From Telmatactis stephensoni (taxonomy: Eukaryota; Cnidaria; Anthozoa; Actiniaria; Isophelliidae), in the NCBI GenBank assembly GCA_029948255.1, contig JALIZF010001918.1:186001-250000 (forward strand): a DNA stretch of 64,000 nucleotides, written 5' to 3'. The position numbers and the translations under genes were made by a program. This document shows, piece after piece, positions 34,709 through 47,020 of the stretch (within the stretch, counting starts at the first letter, position 1; each line of letters starts with the position of its first letter). Below the pieces are notes generated by a model that saw only the letters and a list, made by a program, of their open reading frames with translations, had not been told where the DNA came from and did not search any database.

Positions 34709-35079
34709 AGACTTTTTTACCGATGTCACGAAAAATTGCCACTTTCAGTGCTTTTCATTAAAACAAAAATTTATCTCCACAGATCGATTTATCGTACCGG
34801 ATTTAGTAAACCTGCGAAGTCTCATAACAATCCGTTGTAATTTTTCCGAAATATGAGAGCCCAAAATTACAAAGAAATATATGCCAGGGGGCAACGCTTG
34901 CCCCCTCCGGGCATATACTTTTGTAAATACTGGCAATACATCCAAGAGTTTGCAACGGATTGCTATGAAACTTCGCAGGTTCACTAAATTCGGTACGATA
35001 AATCGATCTGTGGAGATAAATTCTTGTTTTAATGAAAAGCACTTAAATTGGCAATTTTGCGTGACATCGGTAAAAGTTC
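34709..35079. repeat. 371-bp fold-back element
   Basis: The left arm (GACTTTTTTACCGATGTCAC... through TCCACAGATCGATTTATCG) is repeated inverted on the right, ending GTGACATCGGTAAAAGTTC. Arms are about 175 bp, with a centre near GGGGGCAACGCTTGCCCCC. It is non-coding and MITE-like. Confidence 0.8.
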
Positions 35080-35456
35080 GATGACGTCACGGGAGCCATC
35101 TCGGATGAACTTATTGCTCATTGCGTATCTTGTTCATTCATCCATCATGGTTACCGTTTCTTTGTTTTTCAATTCTCAGGGGAATGGATGAAACCCGCAA
35201 TGGTCGGCAGACAGTCTGATTCGCACATGTCGTTAACATATGCAGCATACATGTGGACTCAGTATTGCATGAGTTTAATAATGAGCGCACATTACTAAGT
35301 ATTCATGTGTTGTTTGTGCCTATTGTGTCGCTAGTGAGAACCAGGCTGAATGCTATCTCCATAGCCATGCTTTCCCAAGCTTCCTGGCACTCGAGCCATA
35401 AGGTGAACATTTGCCACAACTAGAATTACAGAACCAAGGGTACGCGTACATACAGT

Positions 35457-35690
35457 GCACAAATCTGATCACGTGGTATGCTTTATCTATCAATAGAGTA
35501 TGAACATATTTGCTACAACCAAGACGCGTGCACACAGTGCACAAATATGATCACGTGGTATGCTTTATCTATCAATGAGCATGCACATGTTTGCACAAGT
35601 AGAATTACAGAAACAAGACGCTTACACACAGTGCACAAATCTACAGTGCGTGCGAACTGACACTGATCACGTGGTAGGCGTTATCGATCA
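35457..35690. repeat. Tandem array with recurring CACGTG
   Basis: Three units of about 80-95 bp begin GCACAAATCTGATCACGTGG (35457, 35539 and a rearranged third at about 35633). Each carries TGATCACGTGGTA and TTATCTATCAAT. CACGTG is the canonical E-box core, here spaced at roughly 80-120 bp. Confidence 0.65.
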
Positions 35691-37589
35691 ATAGAGCATG
35701 ACAACGATAGAGACTTACTACACATACAGGGAATCACCTTTCGTTATTGTCGACACGAATTCCGACTGCAACCGAGCTGTGAACACAGCAACCCGAATGA
35801 AAACGTGTGTTGATGTACGACTAAATCAGTGATCAATTACATCCATTTTATTGCATATTTCTCAATGCTAACCTTAGACTTATTTGCTGCGCTATCTTTG
35901 CGAAAGATCTCGCAAGTTCACAAGGTTGCTCACATAGAGGGAATTTAGCGACAAGAATCTGAATTTAAACAACGAAATCTTAGTAATCTCTAGCAAAATG
36001 TTTGTCGTGTACCGACATACGATGCAGTCTCGAGGTCAGAATTAAGATGACAGAGTAAATGGGTATACAAAAATATGTGCTCAGTGATGAATGCAAGGAA
36101 TCTTTTGAGACTCAGTTTAATGCAAAATGGAATGTTTATCATAAAGCACCAAAACCGCAAATAGCGGGTGAGGGGTCAGGAGAAGAAATCCACGTACTAC
36201 AAATTTAAGGGAAAATTCTTCATTTCAGCTGGAAAAAAGAAAAGCTTTACTATAGCTGTTACTTGAATTTGGAAGTGTTGAGCCTCCTTAATTTTTCATA
36301 GACTTCATCACTGCCATTGTAACTTAAAAACCCTGATTCTGTGTTCCTGTCTAACCTTGAAATCATAACCGCAATCCACGTACACAATACTCACCTTACT
36401 GCAAGACGGTTTTTAGTCTATTCTACTTCTTCAAATGTAGCTTATAGTCTGGAGACTTAGCGCGCGAAAAGCATACCACAAGATGAAACTGCTTCATAAC
36501 TTGTTAGACGTTGTTGGCATATCGTTTATATTAGGCCGATGTGAGGGTTTTATCTTCCTCTCCATCGCTAAAGGAACCCCAACGATCATGTCAAGCCAAT
36601 ATGCAAACCCAAAATAGATCGCTGCTTAAGAAATCGAACCGGATGCTGCTTGGCCAACTAAGGTCGAGGTGTTTCCGCCTCGTTAGCGCTTTTTTAACAG
36701 CAGATGTTTGAGCCGCTATGCTGATGAATCGCCAACCGATGGTATTCCTAGAGGCCACTGATCGGACTATGTGGCATGTATTCGTTGACAGTGGAGTTGT
36801 CGCGATTACTTAGATCTCAGAGAGGACGAATGAAGCCCGGTAGCCGATCATCTAGGTGGTCCCGTATCATAACTTATGTTAAGTTCAACGCTGATTATAG
36901 AAATATGATGATTTATTTTTCATTAAATATTTTTTCTTTCTTTGCACATTCATTTATTCATCCGTTTATTCCCTAAACAATACGTTTACTAGCAAACTGT
37001 CATTATAAAAAAGGTGGGAATATCCTTTCGTTATTCATCCATGGATCCTTTCAATCGATCATTCATTCATTCATTCACTCATTCATTTATTCTTTCATCC
37101 TTTCGTTCGTTCGTTCGTTCTTTCATTCATTCCCCCTTTTTTGCTTTATTCAATATGTTCAAGTAACACTCATCTTAATTAGCTATTGCATCTGTTATAC
37201 TATTTACCGGTTTTAAATACGGAAAAGTCATATCCCATTCAAGATCGATCAAATCCCGGCGGTAATTTACTAATGAAATTGGATTTTACTTCTAAGTTCT
37301 GATAATCCACTATCGAAGCTTAAGACCGAGTAAGCACGCAGATGTACAGATATCACACAACTAGGTCACAGATTGGAAGACCACCAATGAAGACGTTTAA
37401 TCATCTTTCTCTGTCTCTGGGACAATGTTTATGGGTTTGGGCTTCCTGTGTAGTAAGGCGAAGAGGAAGACTGAGGAGAAGCGAGGTTATGATATCACTG
37501 CTGTTATGCAGTAATTAATTGCTAAACCGGGTGACGTATAGCTTGTTCGAACATCGTGAACATCGCCATTTGCATTAGCCACTTTCATA
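35691..37589. other. Non-coding DNA, no gene recognised
   Basis: Includes a degenerate (TTCA)n/(TTCG)n tetranucleotide stretch at about 37055-37131. A possible decayed tRNA-like B-box word (GGTTCGATTTC on the minus strand) lies near 36635. Otherwise featureless. Confidence 0.4.
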
Positions 37590-37941
37590 CCGTGAGGACT
37601 AAGTACGAGTGCCTTAAATTTTGCTGATGGCAACACAAGACTTACATAGTCAGAAAGAACACATCGAGCTTTATATAATCCTGAAGTTTGGTGTTCATCG
37701 GATGTACATTGAAAGAGATACAGCCGTTAAAAAATGTTAGAATTTACAAAGAAATGACTGCTGTAGGGACATACATTTCTTTGCAAATTCTAGGATTTTT
37801 GCACGGCTGTCAGTCGTTCAATATTAACCCGATTAACACCAAACTTCAGGATTTTACATAGCTCGATGTGCTCTTTTTGACTATGTAAGTCTTGTGTTGC
37901 CATCAGCAAAATTTGAGGAACTCGTACCCAGTCTTCACGAG
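37590..37941. repeat. ~350-bp fold-back element
   Basis: Left-arm text (GTACGAGTGCCTTAAATTTT, GCAACACAAGACTTACATAG, TGAAGTTTGGTGTT) returns inverted on the right (AACACCAAACTTCA, CTATGTAAGTCTTGTGTTGC, ACTCGTAC). The centre is near 37760. Arms are about 165 bp. It is non-coding. Confidence 0.8.
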
Positions 37942-38750
37942 TGGGAATTCCTCTGAAAACGTTGAACGAAGCGTAAACGTTAATTTCATGTAAATATGCG
38001 TGTCGTGTATTAAATCGTTCCGTGTCGTGACATTGCCGTGTTGTTACCGTGATGAATATCCAAGCTCATTTATCGACATTTACATTCATATAAAATTTGC
38101 AGTGAATGATCGACATGAAACAGAGGTACTTCCTCATTAGCAAAGGCCGGATAAACAGCAATTGAACGCGTACGTTAATAGAGGGTCTCAATGGGGGCAT
38201 AGCTTTGACGGTTGACGGTTAAAATTTTGCCTTTTTGACGGTTGACGGAAAGAAATTCGGTGTTTTGACGGTTAACGGTTAATTCTACTCTTTGACGGTT
38301 AAAATGAGCCAATTAAATATTACTAACCAATAATTAACCATCAATTTTTATGAAACTAGACGCACACGTGCGTTCACTCGTGCCCCTGGAGCCCTTTTTA
38401 AGAGAGGCTCCAATGACCGGCTCTGTTCGTACTCTTCCCCTATAGCCGTTTCACGCATTCTTCACCATTCCGGGAAATAGCTAACCGTAACAAATGACCC
38501 TTTTTGAATCGGCTAACTTAAACTAAAAAATATCTTGATTAGTCAGTTTGTCTGTCAACAGCTATTAGTGCCTTTGTCTTTCTATTATCATGCATAGGTA
38601 TTAGATATCTCCAACATGCAAAAATATACCAGTTTTATATTCAACTTCTTATTTCACTATATATCTCAATTGTTTGCTGTTAAGACTTCTACAACGGCAT
38701 ATTTGACACAATAACAAATCGTGTATTTTTTCGTTCATGTTTCGGATGTT

Positions 38751-39034
38751 ATACACCTATTTCAATAAATGTTGTCGGTAAAAGCCTACGCGACTCACCC
38801 GAAAGGAAGCATGGGTAAAAACTACTAAAGCTATAAAACCACGCAAATGTCCACACCATAATTCAACTTCAGCTTGCAATGACCTAATACATCAAAAAGC
38901 TTCATTTGCTGATGCTAAAATCAAGACCAATGCGAAAAAGAGAGTGAAATTTTGCAACTACCCATACTCCTTTTCGGTCTAGTCGCGTAGGCTTGAGACC
39001 TCTCATACGACCACCTTTTTTGAAATAGGTGTAT
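38751..39034. repeat. 284-bp fold-back element
   Basis: The ends ATACACCTATTTCAA and TTGAAATAGGTGTAT are perfect inverse complements. Just inside them, AGCCTACGCGACT...ACCCGAAAGGA pairs with TCCTTTTCGGTCTAGTCGCG. Related GCCTACGCGACTAG text recurs near 63660. Confidence 0.8.
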
Positions 39035-39654
39035 ATGAATAAAAGACGTTACGTGACCAAACGCGAAATACAAGGTCAATGGAATCTAGTTTCATGCCAT
39101 TCCGATATTAAATTAAAATTCACTACAAAAACCTCTCAAGATCTCTTGAATGCTTGAATGAGGAATATAATTGACTTGCTTCTATGTATGTTCGTTTAGC
39201 AACATGTAGGATGAGAAATTCGTAGTTTTCCAGCTCATAGGAAATAGTCGTTATCGCGAGGGCCTCGGCTTTCAAGTACTCCATTTAGAGTTCGATATTT
39301 GGTCAAAGTATTGGAGATGAAGCTCAAAATAACAGCCCATTCTGAAGCTCATATAAGTATATAGGTTTATCTCGAGTTAAAAGCTCCAAATTACATTGTT
39401 CTACTGCAGGAAAAGCCTGTCTCTGAAAGCTATTTTCTTTGTAGTCGGCCATCTTGCATTCCTAAAGTTCCTGGCTTGCGTTCGCTGTAGCTCAAAGGTG
39501 ATGAATGAAGGGCATTGTTTTTACGTTCTTAACCAATCAGAGGTCCCTCAGGACGAACAGAGGAAAAAAAAAAAAAAAAAAAAACATTTGCAGTTTATAA
39601 CTCGTTCCCGGCCTAAAGGCCTGGGCACGAGTAATTACATCGCTAGTTGTTACT

Positions 39655-39766
39655 GTAGTCTCCTTCGCAGCCATTATTAGTCTAGCTCCCATTCCCCTGC
39701 GGTCCACTCGGGAGTGGACCGCAGGGGAATGGGAGCTAGACTAATAACGGCTGCGAAGAAGACTAT
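39655..39766. repeat. Near-perfect palindrome, ~55-bp arms
   Basis: GTCTCCTTCGCAGCC...GTCCACTCG is followed immediately by its inverse complement GGAGTGGAC...GGCTGCGAAGAAGAC, with at most two mismatches and no loop. Confidence 0.9.
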
Positions 39767-40227
39767 TGTTACTGTTGAAACTTGTTGCCTAATTTGCCCG
39801 TTTCTAGCATTGCGGTTTAATATTTGACCATTCGATATGGTGAAGGATTAGTTCCAGGCCCGTCGCTTTGGGTGGTTCGAAGGTTTGAACGAACGGTTTG
39901 AACGGCACCTCCCCCACCTCCTCCTCCTCCCACAGAAAATAGCCGCTTAGCTTAGGATACTAGTACTTTTCCTAAAGAAACTAGTCACATTGTTGCGTTT
40001 CTCTCTAAATGAAGCTTTGGTAAATGCTGGTGAATTATGGTTTTATCAAAACCCCGACCTTCAGCCACATATTTTAACGTCTTAATTTTAACAACTGAAG
40101 TATTTTTCATCATTTTTTTATTCTTTCAATATTTTTCTGTTTCTCTCTTTTCTATCTCTCGTTTAGTTAACAACTAATTCTGATTTTGAGACAGGGGAAA
40201 AGAAAAGAGAGAAAAAAAAGGAAAAAG

Positions 40228-40330
40228 GAAAAAAGGATGGACCCCTAGCCGGTTTCGAACCCGACTTTTTCATCTGCTCATTTGCTTCACAGTTCAAGGG
40301 TTTTCCAACTGCGCCATGGGATCGCGTAAT
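40228..40330 (-). repeat. tRNA-derived SINE-like head
   Basis: On the minus strand the text reads CCATGGCGCAGTTGG (a textbook pol III A box) and, about 55 bases on, CGGGTTCGAAACCGG (a B box). An imperfect acceptor-like stem joins GATCCC and GGGGTC. The cloverleaf is not good enough for a functional tRNA. The plus-strand text at 40395-40640 has another A-box-like (TAGTCTAGTGGTAAGG) and B-box-like (GAGTTCGAGTCC) pair, but too far apart to be a unit. Confidence 0.55.
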
Positions 40331-40647
40331 TTGCACAACAATAGATAGCCAATTCAAAGAATACACTAGGTTATTTTGTCCTCCAAATCCCTTAGTAGTC
40401 CAGTTAGTCTAGTGGTAAGGTGCAGTCATTTACGGCCTAGGATCCGACTGTTTCCTCCCTCTTTGACCGCGAAGCTTGCTGCGTTCTACCGATAGCGCGG
40501 AAGGGGCCGAAATCGTCTTCCTATACGTAACATGCGATGATTCAGCAATTTGTCTGGATGCATGGTCGATTTTTTGGGGTTTTACATAAAATTAGCATAC
40601 TAATTTCTTTGGGTAACGAGTTCGAGTCCTTCCTGCGCCAACAACTT

Positions 40648-40650
40648 TTC

Positions 40651-40692
<42 letters not shown>

Positions 40693-40733
40693 TTTTTTTT
40701 TTTTTTTTTTTTTTTTTTTTTGTTTTTCTTTTA
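40648..40733. repeat. Poly(T) tract
   Basis: About 80 bases of T with rare G or C interruptions, downstream of the tRNA-like text. It is possibly the tail of a retroposon copy in the minus orientation. Confidence 0.8.
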
Positions 40734-41269
40734 ATGGATTCTATTTCTCTTCTCTAATTTTTCTTGGCTTAAAATTCAGGTTTCAACGAAGAAAACTACA
40801 TAAACTCTTTACATTAGCTTGATGCTTTCAAATTTTTGCGTAATTTAGAAAAACATGCACATTCCTTCAAATAATAGTTATCTAAAAAAATTCATTCCAC
40901 TTTCCAAAAGCCAGCGGGACCTCTGATAGTTATACAGGTCATTTAAGCATTCCCTAATCCCAGCCGAAAATGGTGGAAACTAGAACCTCCCCTATCAATA
41001 TGCTTGCGACGAGCCAGCAGTTCTGCGACAATATGAAGTTCAGTATGAATTTTATAAAGTTTTAACGGTATTGAAATAGTGAAATTGTTATAACGTCTTG
41101 AAAAATACGCGCGTTTGGAAAAAATAATTTAGAAAAATTTGTCCAGAGCTGTATTTGACGGTTAATTTTTTGACACTTGACGGTTAAAATTTCCCTCATT
41201 TGACGGTTGACAGTTATATAAAATTTAGGCCGTTTGACGGTTGACAGTTAACCCCATTGACACCCTCTA

Positions 41270-44200
41270 AATAGAGCAGATTTCGTATGAGTGTGAAACG
41301 GACCGCGCCGTGCCGTGACCGTGCGGTGTCGTTTTCACAGTCATACGGCGAAATATTAATCTACTCTATATATGCCGAATTAAGACGACACCATAACCAC
41401 TGACTGCATTGACCGCGGTTTCATATTGCTATATACCAAACTCTTTTCTAGCCGAGTTTCCACGGCTCCTATAGTATAACCGCTGGCGACCATATTTGAT
41501 CTAGGAATTCAGTTAATTTGTATCACATTAAATACAATTACAATTATGAGGGAAATGCTTTTGTGCATGTATTAGCAAGTATCAAAATGTTGGTAGTTTG
41601 TTATGTTTAAGAAGAATTCCATTTGGTCTCAGCGCCTCAATGACTTAACGAGAAACCGGCGACTGTTCAGTTAATTGCTTAGAGATACAAAGGTAAAATC
41701 CACCTTACTATTGCCCATCCCAGTTCAATTTAGACCAAAAAATAGTTGACATTAAAAGAAAACAAGGAGAAGCTTTTCTCATGTAAGGGCCACTAGGTTA
41801 TCAGTACAATTTTATATTGTAACTGTTGTGTGTCTACCCTCTTTAAATAAAGTTATTACATGTAAAGAACATTATTTTTTGTCCTTTAGATAAACACCGA
41901 TAGAGTATTGACTTCAAGAGGATGCTTTGAAAGAACACAAATTAAACTGCTTGCAATACGATAATATATACACAAACAAAGTCTTGAGTAGTATTAATGC
42001 ATTATATACATGTTAGTAAGCAATATACCTACCTCTAAATTTGCTTGACAATGGAATAACAATAATCTAGCCAACACCTACAGGCATATCATTGCGAGGA
42101 ATTGAAGTGCTCGGCTTTGGGATGAGGCTAGCTGCATGCAATGCATGGCTAAAAAACAATAATAAGATATGTTGAACTGCACCGAGGGTGTGGTCTGTAG
42201 AATGGGTGAGAGGCAACTGGTAGTAATAGACTATAAATGAATCTTAAACAGATGTTTGTGGTTGTTAAGATGGTCATAGTGGTGCATGATACACCGACCA
42301 CGACGACGTTAAGTCTAACCATCCCACCGCACAAGTTAGACTAGTTTACTAGCAGCTGCTTGTGAAAGAAGAACTAACAGGTTAGTCTCCAAACTCTCAA
42401 TGCGTGCTCTGTCATCGTAAATAAGAATGAAGGAAGGAAGGAAAGCAAGATGAAAAGAAAAGAAAGTGAAAGAAAGGAAGAGAGGATGGCATGAACAAAA
42501 GTTGAAAGGAACAAAGGAAGGAACAAATTAAAATATCAAGAAAGGAAGGAATGGAGGAAGGAATGGAGGAAGAAAGGAAGGAAGGAAGAAGCATCAAAGG
42601 AATAAATAAGAAGCACAATCTCCATTACATTCCCCTCAAATTGACCAATCTTCTTGCTCTTCTACCCTCATCTCTAGGCTTTCGCTTTGTAGGGATATCA
42701 TATTATGCACAAGCTTTCTTTGAAGCACGGAAACGGTGACTTTTAGAAGAACGAACAAATTGATTCACAAACGACCGACACTAGTTGATATTGTGGTATT
42801 TCAGTGTTAGGGTCGGTTGAAGTGAGACTTGGATCAGTTTTTCTCTCCCGGATTAGTTGGAAGCTTCAGCGAATGTCTAGTGTGTATGCTACCCGAGATA
42901 AGTTTTTACTTCCAGGATAATTGCCTAGAAAGAAATGTTCAAGTCGAGGAGGGATTGGGTATGAGGAAGTATCACCGATTATGAGCCGGGGAGGGGAGAC
43001 AGGGGAGCGGAGAAAGGGAAGGAATCAGAGAGGGGAGGGGAGATAGGGAGAGAGAAAGGGGGAGAGGAGAGGAGAGAAGAGAAGAAATGAGAAGAATGGA
43101 GAGAAACAACAGACAGACAGAGAGAAAGATTTAGTAGGGAGAGAAAGTGTACGTTCATGCATGTTGTCAATCAAAAAGTGCACTGTGTCAAGTTAAGCTA
43201 TTGTTTATGATCATTATTTTTCAATTACTCAAATCTTGAGTCCCGGAAGCTCACACAGTGACAACACTTCTTTATTCTTTTAAGTATTTCATCCGCAGAA
43301 ACTTAAGTCTAGGGTGAAATTTGCATGTATATTTCAATAAATCAAAATGCGTAGGAATTAAGCTGCTAGCTTGAGAGACGGTACGAATACTTTTTAATAC
43401 TAGCAAAACCATTTTCAGAACTCTGCCCTCACTACGTACCATCGATCATTCCAACTACGGTACTACTTGAAATTCAGATTTTATCACCATGCAGAGTTGA
43501 AACTCTTTAAAGTCGTTTCTCTGTAACGCTCAGTACTAATTGTAATTACATTGATTGTATAAAAATACGCTTAAAACTCCACTTACTTGTTTTCATTTCC
43601 TGACCAATCTGGTGTGAATGAGCTGGTTGACTCTAAAGTGTTTTTGTGGTTGAAAAACTTGTACTTAACTCCACACGTCTTAACAGTTTATGGTCAGTGG
43701 TCGTGAATGTTGTTTTCTTGGAGTCAGTAATAGTTTTAGTCATGCTTTTATCATAATTAAAGAACTATAAACACAAACACCAGTTATGACGTACCTACCA
43801 CGCCTTCCGGTCATTGACTATTTGTGTTTTGAATATTTCAATGACGGCTTCCGATGCGAAGAAAAAAGCTAAATGGCTGCCTCGATGGTATGTGACATAA
43901 CTAATGAATTAAGCTATGTTGTGGAGCACTTAGAATAAAGGAAATCATGTAGCCTGCCACTTAGGGGAGCTTTGTGGGCCAAAACATATCAACAAGCTCG
44001 TAATGAGGTAGAAACGATTCGCAGCTTTGAACACTGACATAAGTATTAGAACAACCTGGCGAAAGAGGGGACCATTTCGGAAACTAATTGCAAGCCCACA
44101 CAGAACCTGTAAGATAATTAACAAAGGACAAATAGACCGAAAGCTAATGAATTTCAGAAGCCGGAAAACGAATTATTGAAATCAGAAAATCAGCATATTT

Positions 44201-46276
44201 GACGTGAGATTATGAAAAAGGCTTTTAGCTTGAGCATCTCTGTAAGATCTTAAGATCATGAGGGTACGGAATAATAAAGTACTTAGATTTAACTCGCGAA
44301 AAGTCCAACCCATTACTCTAGTAACTGTCAGGGTTACGAACCGACTTAAAAACTTGTTTTTAATTAAGATTTGCGGCTTTGGCTTTTAGAATGGTTTATT
44401 CCGGAGATAGAAACAAATTAAAAACGTGGGAGTGACCAACAACTTCCATGTTTAATTTCCCCCTTGACTTTTGTCAACTAGCCGTTGTTCGATTATGGAC
44501 TGAGGAGGCTGCGAAAATTTTAACAGGTATTTAGGTCGAAGCATTTAATTCAACATGAGTACTTAATGTTCTTTCTCAAATTTCATAACCGTATAATGAA
44601 TTAAACTCAGGTTTGATAATTTCAACATAGCACTTAATTTTATTCACATAAATACAATTCCTGATATCATTCAAAAGTTCTTGGTAGCTGAGGGTACTTT
44701 ATAACTGCATGAGTTTGGGCGTTAGTTTCAGCATAATCTAATAATGAATGAACTACACCTTCATTCCAGTAGAGAACAAATCCGCTCGTCTTAGCGCTGT
44801 GCTGATGGCTATTGTTTGTGGTTATATGGGAACAATAATTGAGCTGATTCCATAACAAATGGAATGACCGCTTTAGCGGATAAGCGCGATTCAACAACGG
44901 TCATACGATCAGCATGGCATGTCAACTGCCCAGATCAAGCATATAACTCAATCTGAAGCCCGGCTTGTACGACAGCCCTTATGGCACGGCACCCTAAATA
45001 TAGACACGCGGGCCGATTATTTTGGGCACTGTGCGCACGTGTTACGTTAGTGATCAATGAAAGCACTAAGGATAGCGCAAATTGATCACTAGTTAAGGTC
45101 GCTATTTTTAGCGACAATAAAATTTAGCGAATTTTAGCGAGTTCATCGTAAATTAAAAGTATTTGGTATTCTTGGTCCATCAGTAATCAGAAAAATTATT
45201 TTCCCCCAAAAATCACTTAACTTAGTATTCGTTAAATCTTCCGCTAGTGAAATCGCTAAATTTAGAAATCGATAAAAAGAGTAACTTTAAGGTGTCTCTA
45301 AAGTGAAGATGATGATTACAGGCGCCGTGCCGAAAATAACCGCAAACCCTAATAACACTTGCGTGTGGGTGGAGTAGAGCACTTTTTTGTCTTGATTATT
45401 GCTGGGAGCGAAGCGAGCAGCAACACTATTCTTGGTGTGGGATTCCTGTGCGATTAATGACGTCACCTTAATATTGATCCGCGAACTCGATTTTTATGTA
45501 CGGTGGTATGTTCATGGCGAACCTTGACGTCACAGGGATGAATTGGGATTCCTGTGCGATTCCATTCGAGAGGTTTTATGTTTCTCGAAGTATAAAGAAA
45601 GTCACAAAATGCTAAGTGATATTTTTTCGAGAGGGCAATGTTCTGTTACGGGTCATTTTGCGTGTTACTGTTCGAATCGAAGCTCGTCTACGGGCCGAAT
45701 CAATTCAAGCCAAGATAATAAGTATGAAGTGAGGTCGCGCTGAGAATCTCTGCAATATATTTGATTACTCTTTGAAAGAAAATTTTATACTTTGTATGTG
45801 ATGGAATTGTATTTATCATTCGTTTGATCTAAAGCGTCAAATAGTACAGTAGACAACGCGGCATCTTTGACCGTGATGCAACGTACAACTATAGCTTTTA
45901 AAATCAGTTAGTTTTGTAATCATTGCCAACGCTAGCCGTTTGTGATTGTTTGAAAAATTCCTGAAAATTGCTTTACTCAAAGTGCTAAATATTTTGAACT
46001 GTGTGTGTCCAACACTGATCCTGGAGAATTATGTTTTGAAGGTCAACTAGCAGTGTTCGTCACACAACGCACAGGAGATAGACAAGAAACATTTCATATA
46101 TATCAGAGAAAGCGGTGTACTTTCGTGAGTTTTAGGGGAACAGTTCTGCTAACGTGGATACACCAGCTGTTTTCTGCTCGCAGCACTTCACTTTCTATTA
46201 GAAATGGCTAGTATACTAATGTATTATTGTGTACATAATACATGTAATACAATTATACATGATAATCGTATGTAAT
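41270..46276. other. Long non-coding region
   Basis: No gene could be supported. It holds a GGAA/GAAA-rich purine stretch at about 42421-42600 and a denser GGGAGA-rich purine stretch at about 42985-43140, which could adopt triplex or quadruplex-prone forms. Open frames of 60-76 codons at 44667-45743 have no recognisable features. Confidence 0.45.
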
Positions 46277-47020
46277 GAGCTGTCCTATAGTGGTGGGGTA
46301 GGGCATGATGGCCCAACTATCTTGTTTATCTCATATTATATACTTCACGTGTATTGCTGTGTATATATAATACATATAATACAGTTTTATACGTTATAAT
46401 TCTGTATATATATGTCATGAGCTTTCCAACAAGAATGGATGGAGTAGGGCGTGACGGACCAACCTACTTTGTATTTTTAGTATTGTATACTAAATGTATT
46501 ACTCGCTCTGTATTATTGTATTACATACAAAACAGTTTTCTAGATGATACTTGTGTATATATATAATGAGCTATCCTGTGGTTACCCCATACATGTATAG
46601 GTGGAGTAGGGCGTGACGCACCCACCTACTTTGTTTTTCTAGTATTATATACTACATGTATTACTCTGTATTATGGTATAAAATAGTTTTCTACTAGATA
46701 CTCGTGTATATGTGTAATGAGCTATCCTGTGGTTGCCCCATACATGTATAGGTGGAGTAGGGCGTGACGGTCCCACCTACTTTGTTTTTCTAGTATTATA
46801 TACTACATTACTCTGTATTATGGTATTATATAAAATACAGTTTTCTACTAAATACTCGTGTGTATATGTAATGAGCTATCCTGTGGTTACAACCGCACAT
46901 GTAAAGGTGGAGTAGGGCGTGACGCTCCCACCTATTTTGTTTATCTCATATTAATTACATACATATATTACTGTGTATATAAATAATAATACATGTAATA
47001 CATGTATATGTAATACATGT
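46277..47020. repeat. Tandem array, five ~150-bp units
   Basis: Units start at about 46277, 46419, 46568, 46719 and 46873 with GAGCTATCCTGTGGTT-like text, then GGTGGAGTAGGGCGTGACG and CCACCTACTTTGT, then TA-rich text containing ATACATGTAT. The last units are most similar to each other. The frames read across it are repeat translations. Confidence 0.8.

Larger units (their letters stand above)
38179..41269. mobile_element. Probable 3.1-kb mobile element with GACGGTT-rich ends
   Basis: The left end TAGAGGGTCTCAATGGGG (38179) is the inverse complement, bar one base, of the right end CCCCATTGACACCCTCTA (to 41269). Inside both ends lie clusters of TTGACGGTTGACGGTT words (about 38203-38310 and 41156-41246), all on the same strand. 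No transposase or reverse transcriptase frame is visible between. The interior contains other inserted repeats (38751-39034, 39655-39766, SINE-like heads near 40250). No convincing target-site duplication was found. It could also be two related short elements that happen to flank this stretch. Confidence 0.55.

Noticed and set aside
35457..35690. CRISPR-like array
   Set aside because: Units are long, contiguous and diverged without unique spacers, and the DNA is from an animal nuclear genome.
40228..40330. Functional tRNA gene
   Set aside because: The cloverleaf is imperfect (acceptor mismatch, odd T loop), so it is treated as SINE-derived.
40537..40734. Frame ending in a long Phe run
   Set aside because: It is a translation of a poly(T) tract.
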